Source of the DNA: Malurus cyaneus samueli
Lineage: Eukaryota; Chordata; Aves; Passeriformes; Maluridae
Assembly (NCBI GenBank): GCA_009741485.1
Contig: CM019216.1
Location: 49,271,248 to 49,335,247 of the forward strand
Direction: 5' to 3'
DNA length: 64,000 nt
Shown here: piece by piece, positions 19,201 to 32,125 of the stretch
Numbering within the stretch: the stretch's first letter is position 1
How the letters are laid out: each line of letters opens with the position of its first letter
Notes under the pieces: model-generated
The model's input: the letters and a program-made list of their open reading frames with translations, nothing else
Database searches by the model: none
What the model was told of the DNA's origin: nothing
Made by a program: the position numbers and the translations under genes

Positions 19201-22200
19201 GCATGCATAGAGGCGCCATAACAGCCTTTATCCCACCTCACAGAACAGGACAAAGTGTGTGCAGCTCCTTGAATCTCCACAGCTACCTCGAACCTTCTCA
19301 TCTGCACCATATTCAGCTATGGTTAGCTGCCTTCCAAATGCTGTGACACATCTGCAGAGCTTTCAAAAATCTGAATAAACCTAACACCATCTTTACAGTC
19401 TTAAAAGTCAATGAATATTGAACAATTTTTGGGCTGCATAAACTTGCCTCTGTGTTACACAGAATGATATGACCAGGGAAATGAAAATTTGCCCTAAGCC
19501 TCTCTCTGCTTTTTCACTTTAATCAATATGGCTGGGTAACTCATGGAGCCGGATCAAATCAGACATGAGACAAACTTTTTCATTTTCTGTCACTGGATCT
19601 AATGTAATAAAAATTAAACTGATACTATCCATGTTGGCAAATTGGAAATGTATATTTCCCCACAAAAAAAATCTTTGTTTTTTGAATGTCTTCCTTATCC
19701 TGCAACTCTTACCAGTGCAATTTGCAAGTAATCAACTTGAAACCCTAGCTTCATCTGTCATTGGCACAAGTACATAGAATGATACAACACTTTACTCCTC
19801 CTACCACCATGAAAGAGCAGGAGGAGTCTTGAGTATTTCTGTATTCTACTTGCCTGCAAAATCATGTCAGGAATGAAAAAGCAGAGGACAACTGAAATGC
19901 AAAAAGCACAGACTTCCTATCCAGAAAGCAAATACTAACCATATCCCTACAAGCTGTCGTAATGCTGTCTTCATATTAAAACTGGTATATGTGAAGACTG
20001 CTGAAGACCAATACAAAATGAAAACAATCATTACTACTTCATTAGAGAGGGAAAAGTAGCTCTCATGTAGTTGAATGACTTCATATTGTAGAAGAGAAAA
20101 GAGGAGCTGCCTTCCAATATTTGTATTATTTGATCTGCATTTATTTTGCAATTATTCCAGTTATCACTTTCAGATCCCTTACTATTATTCATTTGCCAAT
20201 TAAATGAGAAAAAAATAAAAGAAAGGAATAATATATGCAACATTTGCACTTTACCTAGAGAAACCTTTTGCAGTTTGAACCTAAATCACATTGCTACAGC
20301 ATATCACAGTAACTCTGTGGTATGAGTAGGTAAAAGCATTCTTTGCAGAGCATAAATGAAGCAGCATATTTATACTTCCATTACATTTGCTTCCTTCTTT
20401 TCCTTGCTCAGAAAAGTGACAGAAGATGAAAGCTGCCTTTTCAAAGCTCTCACTATGTCCTGGTCAAATGGCCGGCCAAAGTCTGATACTTTGCTTTCTG
20501 TGGTTACACACTCCTTCCTCAGCCCGAATACCATGAAATAGTGAGAGCAATTTCTCTGAGGAGGAAGAGATCTTCTGTTATTTGAACCTTTCAAAGAATG
20601 GAAGAACTGGACATGCTTAGCTCCCCAGTGCTATCCAGCTAGGCTTTGTTACAAATGCAGAAACCACAATCATTTTTCACTTGGAAGAAAATCTCAAAAC
20701 ACCATGAATATTTTGAAGTGTAAGTGCAAGGATAAATTATTGTACAGCATAGTGATGATAGTTAAGCTTTTTTCTAGGCCTTCTTAAGTTGGTGTTTATT
20801 TGCAAGCTCAGCTATTTGTCTGTTCTGAGAGACGAGATTCATTCTTTTTGCCAGGGTTTGCACAATGCCTAATACAATGTAGTGCTCCAGCCTTTATCTG
20901 GGACTGACAGCCTGACAGACAGCACGTCAACATAGCTCAAACCACTACCACGTAACAACAGCGATAATCACAGGCACAGACATGTATACAGCAATTATGA
21001 ATTAAATGCATAGGAGATTTCTTCAGATGTAAAGTGGTTTTTCTCACACCTCGTTCCACATGCAGACTTTTTCAGTCTTCTTAGAAGGATATCTCAGAAG
21101 AGATGCCAAATAGATTTTCATGAGAACAAGAAAGTGCCAGCAGACACATTAGGTTCATTGCCTCGGTTACACAAATGTATACGCATTAACCAAAGTGTAG
21201 TTCCCAACAATAAAGGTTTGTCTCAAAATGAAAAGTATGAGATGGAAAATAAGAATGATTCTGAGCATAGTGTGCACCTCTGCACCGCTCATTGAAATGC
21301 ATAGAGAAGTCAGTTCTGCAAAGTTGTGGGGTGATCACACATATCCATTTGTGCTCATGCTCATTTGATACCAAAGAGTTGCATTAAACACACAGGCTGC
21401 GGATCCACAGGGTGGGAAGGCATCAAACACTGGCACATCCGTGTGCATCAGCAGGCACGCAGCAGAGAAAGGAGCTTTGCCCTGTGAGACTGTGCACTTC
21501 TGACCAACTTCCAGTTACGGAAACCTCTCATCAAAAAATCAGATTTTAGAGGTCATTTGAAAGGATGCAAAAATTGAAGATTAATTCAGGTAGGAAAAAA
21601 TTCTGAAATCAGCGTTTGGTCTTGAAACCTGAGCAGTGAGCAGAAGATTTTCTGTTGATAAGGGAAAGAAATCCAGCTATCACATCAGCAATCACTACTC
21701 TGTCCTCTGACTGCAAAGAGGGGTCTTCTGTTACTCTTGGTCTCTTTGTTTGCCTGAGTTTACTTGGGAAAGCTCTTCTGTAAAGAGCTCTTTGTAAATT
21801 TGCCAAAAGATATTTTCCATAATCAAATATATGGGGAACTTTCAAAGGTGTTTGAAAAGTTTGGTCACTGAAAACAGAGGATCAGACTCTACAGTGCTCT
21901 GAAGTTAGGCCAGTGTGATCCAGCCACAAATTAAATCTACAGTTTAACAAGCAGCTCATGTAAAGGAGGTGTTTTAGGAAAATAAGCCATGGAGGGTGGA
22001 AGCCAAAATGCAATGAAGATGTTTTAGCAGTTTGGACATCCCCACACCTGCTTTTCTCACTCTGGTACCAGTTTAATCTGACAAGCTGAGCCTGCATCCA
22101 ATACTTTTCCTGGTATTTCAACAATGCAAAGGTGGAGATGAGGGGAGGGAGGATATTGCAGCCCTGGCTAGAGCAGCGTGTCCAGCTGCTTCACCAACAT

Positions 22201-23157
22201 CAAGAGGCTCATCAGACGAGTGACTTGATCCCCATGTCATGTCCTCCTAAATAATGACTCTTCCCCCTAACTGAAACTTACCCTGGTTCTTATGGGAAAT
22301 GCTTATTCCCAGCAAGGGAAGGAGCAGTGGCTCTTAGGCTGAGTTAAAACCTTAAGGTAGAGGTTGACTTAAAACTATTATTTAAATGTTCCCTTTGCTA
22401 GAAATGTGAATATCTCATTCTGAAAAGAAGCTTGACAGTCTTCAACTCACTATAAATATTTGATCACTGGAACGTATTTTTAATTAGCTATCATGAGCAA
22501 ATATTTGACTTCAGCATTTATCACAAATATCACTGAACCAGCAAATCACCTGCAAATTAATACCACAGCAGCCCTAATGGGGTTATGCAAGAATCAATTA
22601 TAGGTCCTACCCTAATTAACATTTATCGTTGCTACCTGGGAAGACCTATAAAATAACACTGGATAAAGGCTGCAGATAGGGTAAACACTGGAGAAACATT
22701 AAACATTGAAAAAGACCATCACTGATACAAACCTTGGTGCAATCAAATAACATCTGCTTTAATATGACTAAATATGAACATACAGATGTAAGAAAGGGGA
22801 GTAAAAACTGTGCTAAGACAATAGGAGAACCTCCTATAGAATAGAAGATCCCTTGAAAAGTCATATCTCTGAGAAAAACTACAGGATCATAAATAATAAT
22901 CAGCTGAAATAATACCAAGGTGTAATTTTGTGATCAAAAGTTTTATTAATATAGGATGTAGATATCAAAACTGAAGTTCACTGTGCAATAACTAAAAAGA
23001 ATGCGCTTCTCCACAGAATCAAACCAGCCTCAGACAAGTGGAATAATTGACTTCCAAGTAGTGCCCATTTTTCTCCTTTGAGGGAGGTCAAATTCCTAAC
23101 CCAGGTTGAATGCTCAATTTTCACATGGTTAAATTATATCAACCCTAAGCATGAAGC

Positions 23158-23257
23158 TTAAAAAAACCCAAAAAACCAAACAAACAACCAAAAAAAAACA
23201 ACCAACCAAAAAAAAAAACAAAAAAACAAACCCAACAACAAAAAAACCAAACACCAA
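23158..23257 (+). repeat. A/C-rich low-complexity tract
   Basis: About 100 bases made only of A and C in irregular CAAA, CCAA and poly-A units. No guanine or thymine is present across most of it. Confidence 0.85.
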
Positions 23258-23699
23258 AGCATTGATGCTGGACTCTTGGATTTAGTAAGGCAGAAAGAAA
23301 TTGTGTTTCCTGCCTAGTAACTAACTTTCAGCATATTCAGATGAGAAGGGAGGTGCAAATTTTCACCTGTTCCTGAGACAGCTTAGGAAGAGCTGTGGTA
23401 GACTGTTCTCAGCTGCCAATTTTTAACACAGACCAGCACCCTTTCTGAAAAGTAGGCACCAGTTTGAATAAAATGTCTAGGGTATTTTATGACCTGCATT
23501 ATTCAGAAGACCAAACTGGTTTGTTATACAGGACAGTTCTGCCCTCATAGTTTCTGAACACATGCAACTTGACTAAAATTTGAGAACTGAGCAAAAATAC
23601 TCCTAAAAGCACATCACAAGAAAAATAAACCTTTGAGTGTATCTATGTGTACCAGCAAGGCAATTCCAGTTCAAAAATCTTTCTGGAGAAAAGAATCTT

Positions 23700-23800
23700 T
23701 CTGTTACTGGTCCTTCTAATTAATAATTTAACCAAATATTTACTAATTAATATTAATATTTAACCAAATATTTCTAATTAATCATTTAATCAAATCTGTA
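23700..23800 (+). repeat. AT-rich imperfect tandem repeat
   Basis: Roughly three imperfect copies of a 25 to 31 base unit containing CTAATTAAT and TTTAACCAAATATTT follow each other. The copies diverge by small insertions. Confidence 0.65.
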
Positions 23801-24953
23801 AATTTAAAATAATTTTGACCAGCCTGTAATATAATTGATGGCTGACAATCAGGCCAGTTGGACGTCATCATCAGTCATGCTTTGTAGAGATGTAGAATCC
23901 TCCCATTACAGACAACATTGCTGGAAACAGAGGCATGGCAAATACCTTCTGAGTGCCAGTACTCATCTGTGACCCAAGCAAAGGGCTTTGCTGTTATCCT
24001 AACTTGGATTCATTGCTAAGCTAGCCAAAGTCAATTAAAACAATCATGCAACCAGGATCAAGCAAAGCAAAACAGACTTTATACCTGCAGGTTTTATTCC
24101 ACACCTCCTGATATATGCAGCTGTTCATACCAGCAATGGTGGGGAGAAGATGGAAAGCACATCATATGTCAAAAAATCTGAACAGAAACAAACACTTCAG
24201 AAAAGCACATCTGCACATCTAAGAGGTTAATCCAGTGGCCTTTACTTCAAAATAAGAAATGCTGCTCTTAGAACTCTTAGCTATCAAACATTATATAAAT
24301 CTGACCTTCTCAAATGCCGGAGCTTGCATTTCTTGATACTATGAACACAGTACGTGAAAAAAAACCCCAAAACATCAAAACCCTGGGGCTTTCGTTCCTG
24401 GCTAGCCTTGATTCCACACAATTCAGAAGAGCTGCTGAGCTGATCCCCAAAGCCAGCACACCGTATAGTTGAGTATCCTCCCAGTCAAGTGACACAATCT
24501 GTAGCACAGAGCTATAAATGTGTGCAAATGAGAGGGTCTAAAAGATGACACAGTCTAAAAGAAGAGGGTCAGAATATGCCATTTTGCTCTCCCAAGTGTC
24601 ATATTCTCCCAGGTCAGTTCAGAGGTAAAGCACAACCAGCACACTGCCAGTTGATATGGAATCAGCTGAACAATGACAGAAGCCATTTGTGGGACAGCAT
24701 TCCCCATCACTGTACGATGTCTAATACTTCCTTTGTGGCACTTTGTTCTTCATGCATCACACCCTTACTGCACAAGAGGCGTGTGCTTGATGATTCCTGT
24801 GCACACAGACACACACACAGGCACAGCTGTATGGCACAGAACACAGGAGGCACAAGCCACTGTGCAGTATCAGTGCTGCAGGGAAAATGCCTTGCCTGAT
24901 AGCAAGTAGCTGCCTCTGATCTCCTGTTTACTCACTTGCCTCAGCAAAAAGGA

Positions 24954-25015
24954 GACAAACCTGGGCTCTCCTGTTGGAGGAACCCTTGCTTGGACAAACC
25001 CTGGGCTCTCCTGTT
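24954..25015 (+). repeat. Short direct repeat, about 22 bases, two copies
   Basis: GACAAACCTGGGCTCTCCTG at 24954 recurs at 24993 with one extra C. The repeat period is about 40 bases, so this is a small local duplication just left of the CR1-like element. Confidence 0.75.
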
Positions 25016-25124
25016 TAGCAGAAGTAACCTGGAAGCAATTTCCTTTCTCCCTATCCAGAAGTGACCTTTTGTATGCTCCACTGTAAAATGGGAAAATAGA
25101 TTCTGTTTGCTATGAACAAGCACA

Positions 25125-25625
25125 GATCAGAACAGTCGAGGCTGAAAGAGACCTCTGTTATGAGGCCCTCAAAACCGGCCTCAGCAAAGCACCCTGGCAC
25201 CTCCACAAATGGGCAAATGTTTTGAATCATTAAACATAATTAGTCCAGTCTCTCCCAAACTCTGAAGATCTAGTCCAGTTCCCCCTGCTCAGAGCAGAGA
25301 CAACTAAAGCAGGCTTCTCAGGGCCAGTGCCCTGTGTGGTCTTGAATTTCTCCAGGGATGGAATCTTCCTCTATAGGCAATGAATTCAGAGTTTGAGCAC
25401 CTTCACAAAAAAGTTTGTTCTTGTCCTGTCGCTGAGCACCATGGAAAAGAGTGGTGTTTCCTCCTTCTTCTTTACATCATATTAGATATTTCATCAAACC
25501 ATGGATCTGGGGCCTCCCCCGCCACCCTGCCCACAGGTCCAGGGACCCCATTTCTGCTCAGCCCAGGCTTCAGCTCCTGCCTGAGCTACGTGAGGTGCAG
25601 TGAGTCTGAGTCTGTCTTTAGCTGA
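25125..25625 (-). mobile_element. Decayed CR1-like LINE fragment
   Basis: Read on the plus strand, this matches the order of blocks seen in antisense CR1 3' ends: 'gctgaaagagacctct', 'agtccagttccccctgctc', 'agggatggaatcttcc', then a 'cctgtcgctgagcaccatgg' block. CR1 is the dominant retrotransposon of birds and other sauropsids. The copy is 5'-truncated, heavily substituted and has no coding capacity. Boundaries are approximate. Confidence 0.55.
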
Positions 25626-28123
25626 CCCAGTTGCTCCTGTCACCAGTCATGGAGTTTGTTGATACACCTGTGGAGTGGTTTTCTGACTGAACGTTAGACC
25701 TGATTCACCACCACGACCCTGACTGATAATCTGGACTGCGCAATCTTTGATTTTTAAGTGCACTGCAGGCAAACACAAGTGACATTATAAAGCATTTGCA
25801 ACAAAACATTAAGTTGGCTTGATTTTTGGGGAGGATGAGTGAGTGGGAGGGCAGGGAGGAAGAGGTGGGGAAGATGGCTTTGAAGGAGAAGGATCAAGCC
25901 CTGTCAAAAGCCCAGAGTATCACACCACATCTTTTGTATCCTACAGTGTGCCATCAGGATCCTAGTCAACAAACAGTATCACCACTCCTTCAGGAACTGC
26001 ATACTAACCACAGCAGCACATAAAGAAGATATGCTTGTTTCACTCTGCTTTTCTGATTCTGGAAGTACGGAGTAATTTATGCCAGCCACCTAAATTCACA
26101 GAACTATCCTTCTGAAAAAAGTAATGAGCAATTAATACAGAATTGTAAATATCACAATTCCTGTGAAAGCTTTGTTGTATATGTCTCTGCTGTCCACGTT
26201 CCTTTTGAGGTCTTGCCAATTTGTTTCACCTGTTTTTCCACTGGAAACTGCACTGAGGTTGCTCCCTGAGAGCCCACGACATGTTCCAGAACAGCCATCA
26301 GCACTGTGACATGACAAGGCTCTCCTTCCTTACACTGACAGCTGAGTTCAGCCAAAATGCAGTGCAGCACAAACCACCATAGGGCTACTTCCTATTTACT
26401 CTCCTAAAGCCAAGACCAGCTACCTGCAGCTGTGAGGCTCTGCAAAACTCCTGCCGTGAACACAGGCACCTGAAGGATGCACCGGGAAATTCCATCTGCA
26501 GAATAACTAAAAAATCTACCAGGCTACAGGGTCCTCTGGAGTTTTACCAGAATATGTAAAGACAGAAAATTGTTTCATGTGGGGTTTCTGAAAATCTCAA
26601 TTTAATACTATGGGAAAGATAGCCCTGAAACCAACAACGAGCACATACACTGAACAATAACAGAGCTATGGTATTTTTTCTTTCAGTCTAAAACCTGCTC
26701 ACCTTTGACCTGTATCACCACAGTGCAAATATTCTGTTATTTCAGGTGTTTCTTTGAAGGACAGGTGCACGTAATAGGACTAAATACAGTGGTATAAGGA
26801 ACACGAAGTATGTATAACTGTTAATCATCAAAGCCTTGGTGGGACTTCCAGCAATATGATGGCATTTGGTGTAATTTGATTCCATACAAAAAAACCTATC
26901 CAGACCTCCGGTTCAGCATTTAGAAAATGTCTCTGTTCTGCCTCCATAAAGCTTTCTAAGTGATCAAATTTGTCTTCTCTATAATGCAATCTCTTTCTTT
27001 AAGATCTAAAGAAGCACACATAGTGCCTTAAAAAAAAGTAAAAAAATTCCAGAGACCTGCCAAAAATGACAAAATGAGCAAAAGTAAAATGTGAGCTGGA
27101 ATTTGAAAAGCATAATATATTATTAAAAAATAAAAAGCAACTTAGGCAAAGCACCAATGAAAGAATCAGGGTGGATCACATGCTGTCTATGGATACTGTG
27201 AAAGGTAATATAATAGAGCTATTTAAGAATCAGCTAAACCAGGGAGCTAATTTTTATACTTTTAAATGACCTGGCAACTTTTTCTTTTAATTGAGCAGTC
27301 GGGTTAGTACCCCTGTGTCTAAATTACATATATGGACACTTGAATGTCTATTTGAATAAAGCAATACTGACATTGGGAAGTACAAAAATAAAAACTTGTC
27401 TTCTGTGACCAAGGACAATTAAAGAGCCCAATAATAGTACTGTATTTCTCAAACTTATCTCCATTTGTCCATGTGGTATCTTTTTTTGGCAGCCTTAGTG
27501 AAGTAGTGAGATTGCCTACTTCAGCAAAGAGATATAAAAAGCTTTCTTTCTCCTTTGTGCCTCAAAGAAGTTATACCCTAAAGTCTGTAGCAAGAGAAAT
27601 ACACCTTTTACAGCCTGTCCCATGGTGAGTCCATGCTCACAAACCATTTTCTCTCATAACCAGTCACCATCTACCCGCTTATCCACAGCTCCCACCCTGT
27701 CCATTACTTCTACAGACAACTGGGCATGCCAGCTGCATTGGCTTTGTCACTGCTGGTGATTGCCCCTTGCCAAGAATTTCCCAGCAGTAGGAAAATACAT
27801 GGCAACAGACTGGACTTGCTGTTCTGAATCTCGTTTGCCATCTCATCTGGCCCCATACCAAGTCAGAGAACCTTTGCCTAGTTTTTACACTAGTAAATGA
27901 AATGGTCAGAGACTGTTCTCAGGACCTGATGCCAACTGGCACTTCACAATTCTATCCTCTTTCAGCTATTATGACAATACAGCTAAACTTCCCTGCAGCT
28001 TCCTTTCAAACAAACAGGATCACATCCAAATTGTCAATCAGTAACAAGCTCTGACCCAGGCCAGACCCCAAATAATGCACTGAAGCAGTGGTAGCTTGAC
28101 CCAGGTCAAAACCATCTAAAGAA

Positions 28124-28452
28124 TCTTAGCAATTGCCTGCCAGCATGTGGGCCCTTCCTTAGCCTGATTTATTTTACAGATATAGTTTTTGACTGCTGGA
28201 AGCAATTGTGCAGCTAAGAACAACTTTGAAAAAAATAATCCAAGCAAAAATAAAGGGTCTCAGGTGCTCAAAACCATAATGCTGGGANTCTTAGCAATTG
28301 CCTGCCAGCATGTGGGCCTTTCCTTAGCCTGATTTATTTTACAGATATAGTTTTTGACTGCTGGAAGCAATTGTGTAGCTAAGAACAACTTTGAAAAAAA
28401 TAATCCAAGCAAAAATAAAGGGTCTCAGGTGCTCAAAACCATAATGCTGGGA
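28124..28452 (+). repeat. 164-bp tandem duplication around a single N
   Basis: The block at 28124-28287 is repeated at 28289-28452 with only two C-to-T differences, and the single unknown base at 28288 sits exactly between them. That is the pattern of two contig ends or two haplotypes that overlap but were not merged, more than of a real old duplication. Confidence 0.9.
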
Positions 28453-31400
28453 CTCATATCCTTTTGTAAAATGTAAGTTTCTATGTGTTTGGAAGCTCTG
28501 GTTTTGTTCTATGCTTCCATGCTAGTTAGGTTTTTTTAAGATGGTCATTATTTTTTTTTCTTTTAAAATACACCTTACTGCAAAAATACTTTAATTTTAC
28601 CCAAAGACTGTATTAATATGAATAACTCCTTTGACAAGAGAACTTGCAAATCTAAAGCTGCTGCTATCTATCACAGAAATTAAGGAAAATAAGATTCTGA
28701 CACAAGGAAGGAACTCCCATGTCCCCATTAAATCAGAGTAGCAGCATTATGTCTACAGATTCAAAAGAATTGATCAGACTTTGTGACGGCTAAATTAGTT
28801 TCTGTTTTAAACCCATTCCTGATATACTCTTTTTCACTACATCTGCCACTCTTTCATTATTACTTCCCAACTAGCCATGAATCCCGCCACTCCTTTAACA
28901 CATCCTTGTGAATTTTCAGACCATTTAACAGGAATTCACAAAGCAGCACACCAACTTCAATGACTGAAAAACACCCCTGCCTAAGGGCATCTTTACTCAC
29001 AAAATCTCATTACAATAAAATATGAATGGAGCTTTATTCTTTTGAAATCACGTCCTACTTAGTACATATGTTTTGGAATATATTGTTATTGACCATCAGG
29101 CTGTTTATATTCAATTCCGAATAAGTCTCTTGAAGCAAATAGCTTGTGTGAATTGTTGATGGCTGACACATAATGAAAATCTAATTTTATGAAGTTTAAG
29201 TGTAAGCTGTTTCTCAAATGCACCTTTTTTCTGCTTATGGTATGACATTTTCAGAATATTACTGCAACAGGTTCTTTAACAGAGAATGATTTCTTTCTCC
29301 ATTTTGAGTCTTTTCTCATATTCAAAGAACCAAACCAAAGCAAACTCTGCTTATCCCACTCTCTGTGCAATCACAGTGTGCTCTGAGCCGGTATGTCAGA
29401 GTCACACCCTCACAGGGTATGAATAGCAACTCCACTGAGTGCTGTTTTTAAAGGAGAAAAGTCTTTGGGCAAGAAACCAAAGGGGGTTATACATCTGTGG
29501 GGATTCAGTGCTCAGAAATCACTGAGCTTGGACACAGAGGACTTTCTTTCTTTTTCCTATACAAACTCAGGCAGACACTGGCTTCTCATCTCTTTTAAAA
29601 AAGTCTTTTAACTATCCTGTTTCTCTCTTCATCTCTTCATCAAAGCAAATTGAATTTTGGTGGGGCAACTGACTGAAATTCCAGATCATGGAAACCCTCT
29701 GCTTAAAGGCACTGTTGGTAAAAGTGTTGCTGATAGACTTAGTATTGGGCACTCCAAAACTCATAGGAAGGAGCTGGTCCTGTGAGAGCCCTATTAAATC
29801 CTCCCCTGCTGCCATCTGGTGCCAGGAGCAAGTAAATTACTGTAACTGTCCGAAGAGTTCCACTTACTGCACTGAGCCTGAGAGGATGAGCAGCTACAGC
29901 ACCCTCTCATCTCACTCTGCCTAACCTTGCTCCCTCCGTTACCAGCTGTTCGAAATGAGGCTCTAACGCTGAGGAAAAATGAAAACCTGAGGTGCAATTA
30001 TAATGTGCTTGGGAGACAGTATGATGGAGGAGACTGAAACTTTCCCTTTCAAAGCAGAACAACCAAGTATCCATCTCCAGTGACTCATATGCATGCAAAC
30101 AGAAGCTAGAAACCTGTGAACATCTGCACAGTTATGACCTTGCTGGAATCACACAGACCTGTCAGGATAGCTCACATGCCTGGAGTGCAGCAGTGAACTG
30201 ATGGAAACTCTAAAGCTAAGGAAGAAGACACAGGAGAGCAGTTCAACTGCACTTGTGTCATCCTGTAACAGGTGATGGGACAACTGTGAGCTACAGGCAA
30301 GAATCAGAGGACAGAGAAGCAGCATCTGGAGGGTCTACTACTGTCATCTGATGCACAGAGGGGGAAATAGATGCAGCATTTTTCAAACAACTGCAAGTCA
30401 AATGATTTCTGCAATTGATTGAAGACAATTTTTGCCACAGGTGATTAATAAGTCAGCTGTGGCAATTACTTGGGTAGGCGCCTTACAAGGAATCATTGGT
30501 CAGAGGTTTGATGGTCAGTGGCAGCACTGACTGTGAGATGGTGAAGTTTAAGGTCCTAAAAGAAGGGACCAAGACAAGAACCAGGCAAGAAAGTTCTGAA
30601 AGCATATAAAAATGTAATGCTACCATTTTTATGTGGTTGCCTTGCCTGTTGGAAATGCAGCAAACCACCACTCTTTAAGAGACTTGTTTCCATTTTCTTG
30701 CAACCTCTTTGCATTTTAAACATATAAAAGATTTTCCATACCAAGCATCTGTCCTGGGATAAGTTACCAAGAATGTCAATATTTTGGGAAATTTCAGCAA
30801 ATTATTCAGCTCTGAGATGAAGATGAGAATATTCTTGTTTGTTCATAGTAAATTATTCCAGCAATTGTCCTCTTGCAGAATTCCAACACGTCTGTATTAC
30901 AAAATATTTTTGTGTTTATATACAATGCATACCTCATACTTTCCTAATTCATCAAAAGGATCACATAACCTATTAGAAATTTGCCATTCCTATATATTAC
31001 CAGGTAATTTTACCAGTTTGAACTGCTGAAAATTCAGTATTTATGAATTACTACACCCTTTAGCACTCTAGCTATAAATCTGCACCAGCTGACAGATTAT
31101 GTTCCAACTCCAGGGCCAGTAGGCAAAGCCTAACTAGTCCTGAAATTACTGTTCCATGAGGGTCTAGGTAAAGTTGAAATCAGGCATTAGAACCAGAAAC
31201 CTTCCTTTGGGTGCTCACAATAATATCATTGCTGTTTCCTAGTGAGTGATCCTCCGCTGCTCTCAGTCCAGATGCAAAAATGAAGAGCTAAGGTTTGGAA
31301 ACAGGGAAAGAAACAGAACAAACTAAGGAAGCTGACAGATTTGCAGGAGGGGGTGGGGGAACCAGGGGAAAAGTAAAAATTTAACAGCAGTCAGAAGCTG

Positions 31401-31608
31401 TAGCTAAGAATGGGAATAATATATTTTAAACAGAATAAGAGCAAAATGAACTAGAAAATTCATGAAATCCAGAGAGGAGATTGGACACTCATGAAGAGTT
31501 GGAAGGACTTAGGGAAGGATGGAATGGTGGGAGAAGGACAAGACTGGGACTTAGAAACCAGAAGACAGCAAAACAATCGCTACCATCAGACATGAAAAAG
31601 AAAAAGAG

Positions 31609-31758
31609 AAAAAGGAAAGGAAAAGGAAAAGGAAAAGGAAAAGGAAAAGGAAAAGGAAAAGNAAGAAAAGGAAAAGGAAAAGGAAAAGGAAAAGGAAAAG
31701 GAAAAGGAAAAGGAAAAGGAAAAGGAAAAGGAAAAGGAAAAGGAAAAGGAAAAAAAAA
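31609..31758 (+). repeat. (GGAAAA)n hexamer microsatellite
   Basis: About 25 near-perfect copies of the hexamer GGAAAA form a strictly polypurine plus strand, interrupted near 31662 by an unknown base. The Lys-Gly reading frame through it is an artefact. Confidence 0.95.
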
Positions 31759-31984
31759 CCAGACACAGAATCAAAACTGAGTGGAAGAATCTGGAGAATG
31801 TGAGACTGTGAGTTACAGAAGAAAGACTGGAAATAAGATACTGTAGTTAAATGGCTGGAGAAGGGTCTTGAAGAGAGAAAGCGTTATGAGAAAGAAGAGC
31901 TACTGGATTTTTATCTGAGAAAAGCTGGGCAAGGTGGTATTGGTGATCAAGGGGATGCAAGAGGATCTTACCATATCTTTCACA

Positions 31985-32125
31985 GTGGGGGTTTGTTGTT
32001 TTGGGCTTTTTTTTGTTAGGGTTTTGGGTTTTTTTGTTGTTTTTTTATTGTTGAGGGGTTTTTTTGGGCGGGGGTGGGGAGGAATTTAAGGTTGCTTGGT
32101 TTTTTGTTTTTTTTTACAGCAGCTT
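31985..32125 (+). repeat. T/G-rich tract with a possible G-quadruplex
   Basis: The tract is nearly free of A and C. Four G runs at 32055-32079 (4, 3, 5 and 4 G, with loops of 7, 1 and 1 base) fit the G-quadruplex pattern. It ends in a T9 run followed by ACAG. Confidence 0.7.

Noticed and set aside
31481..31780. Lys-Gly repeat protein
   Set aside because: It is only the translation of a hexamer microsatellite and runs through an unknown base.
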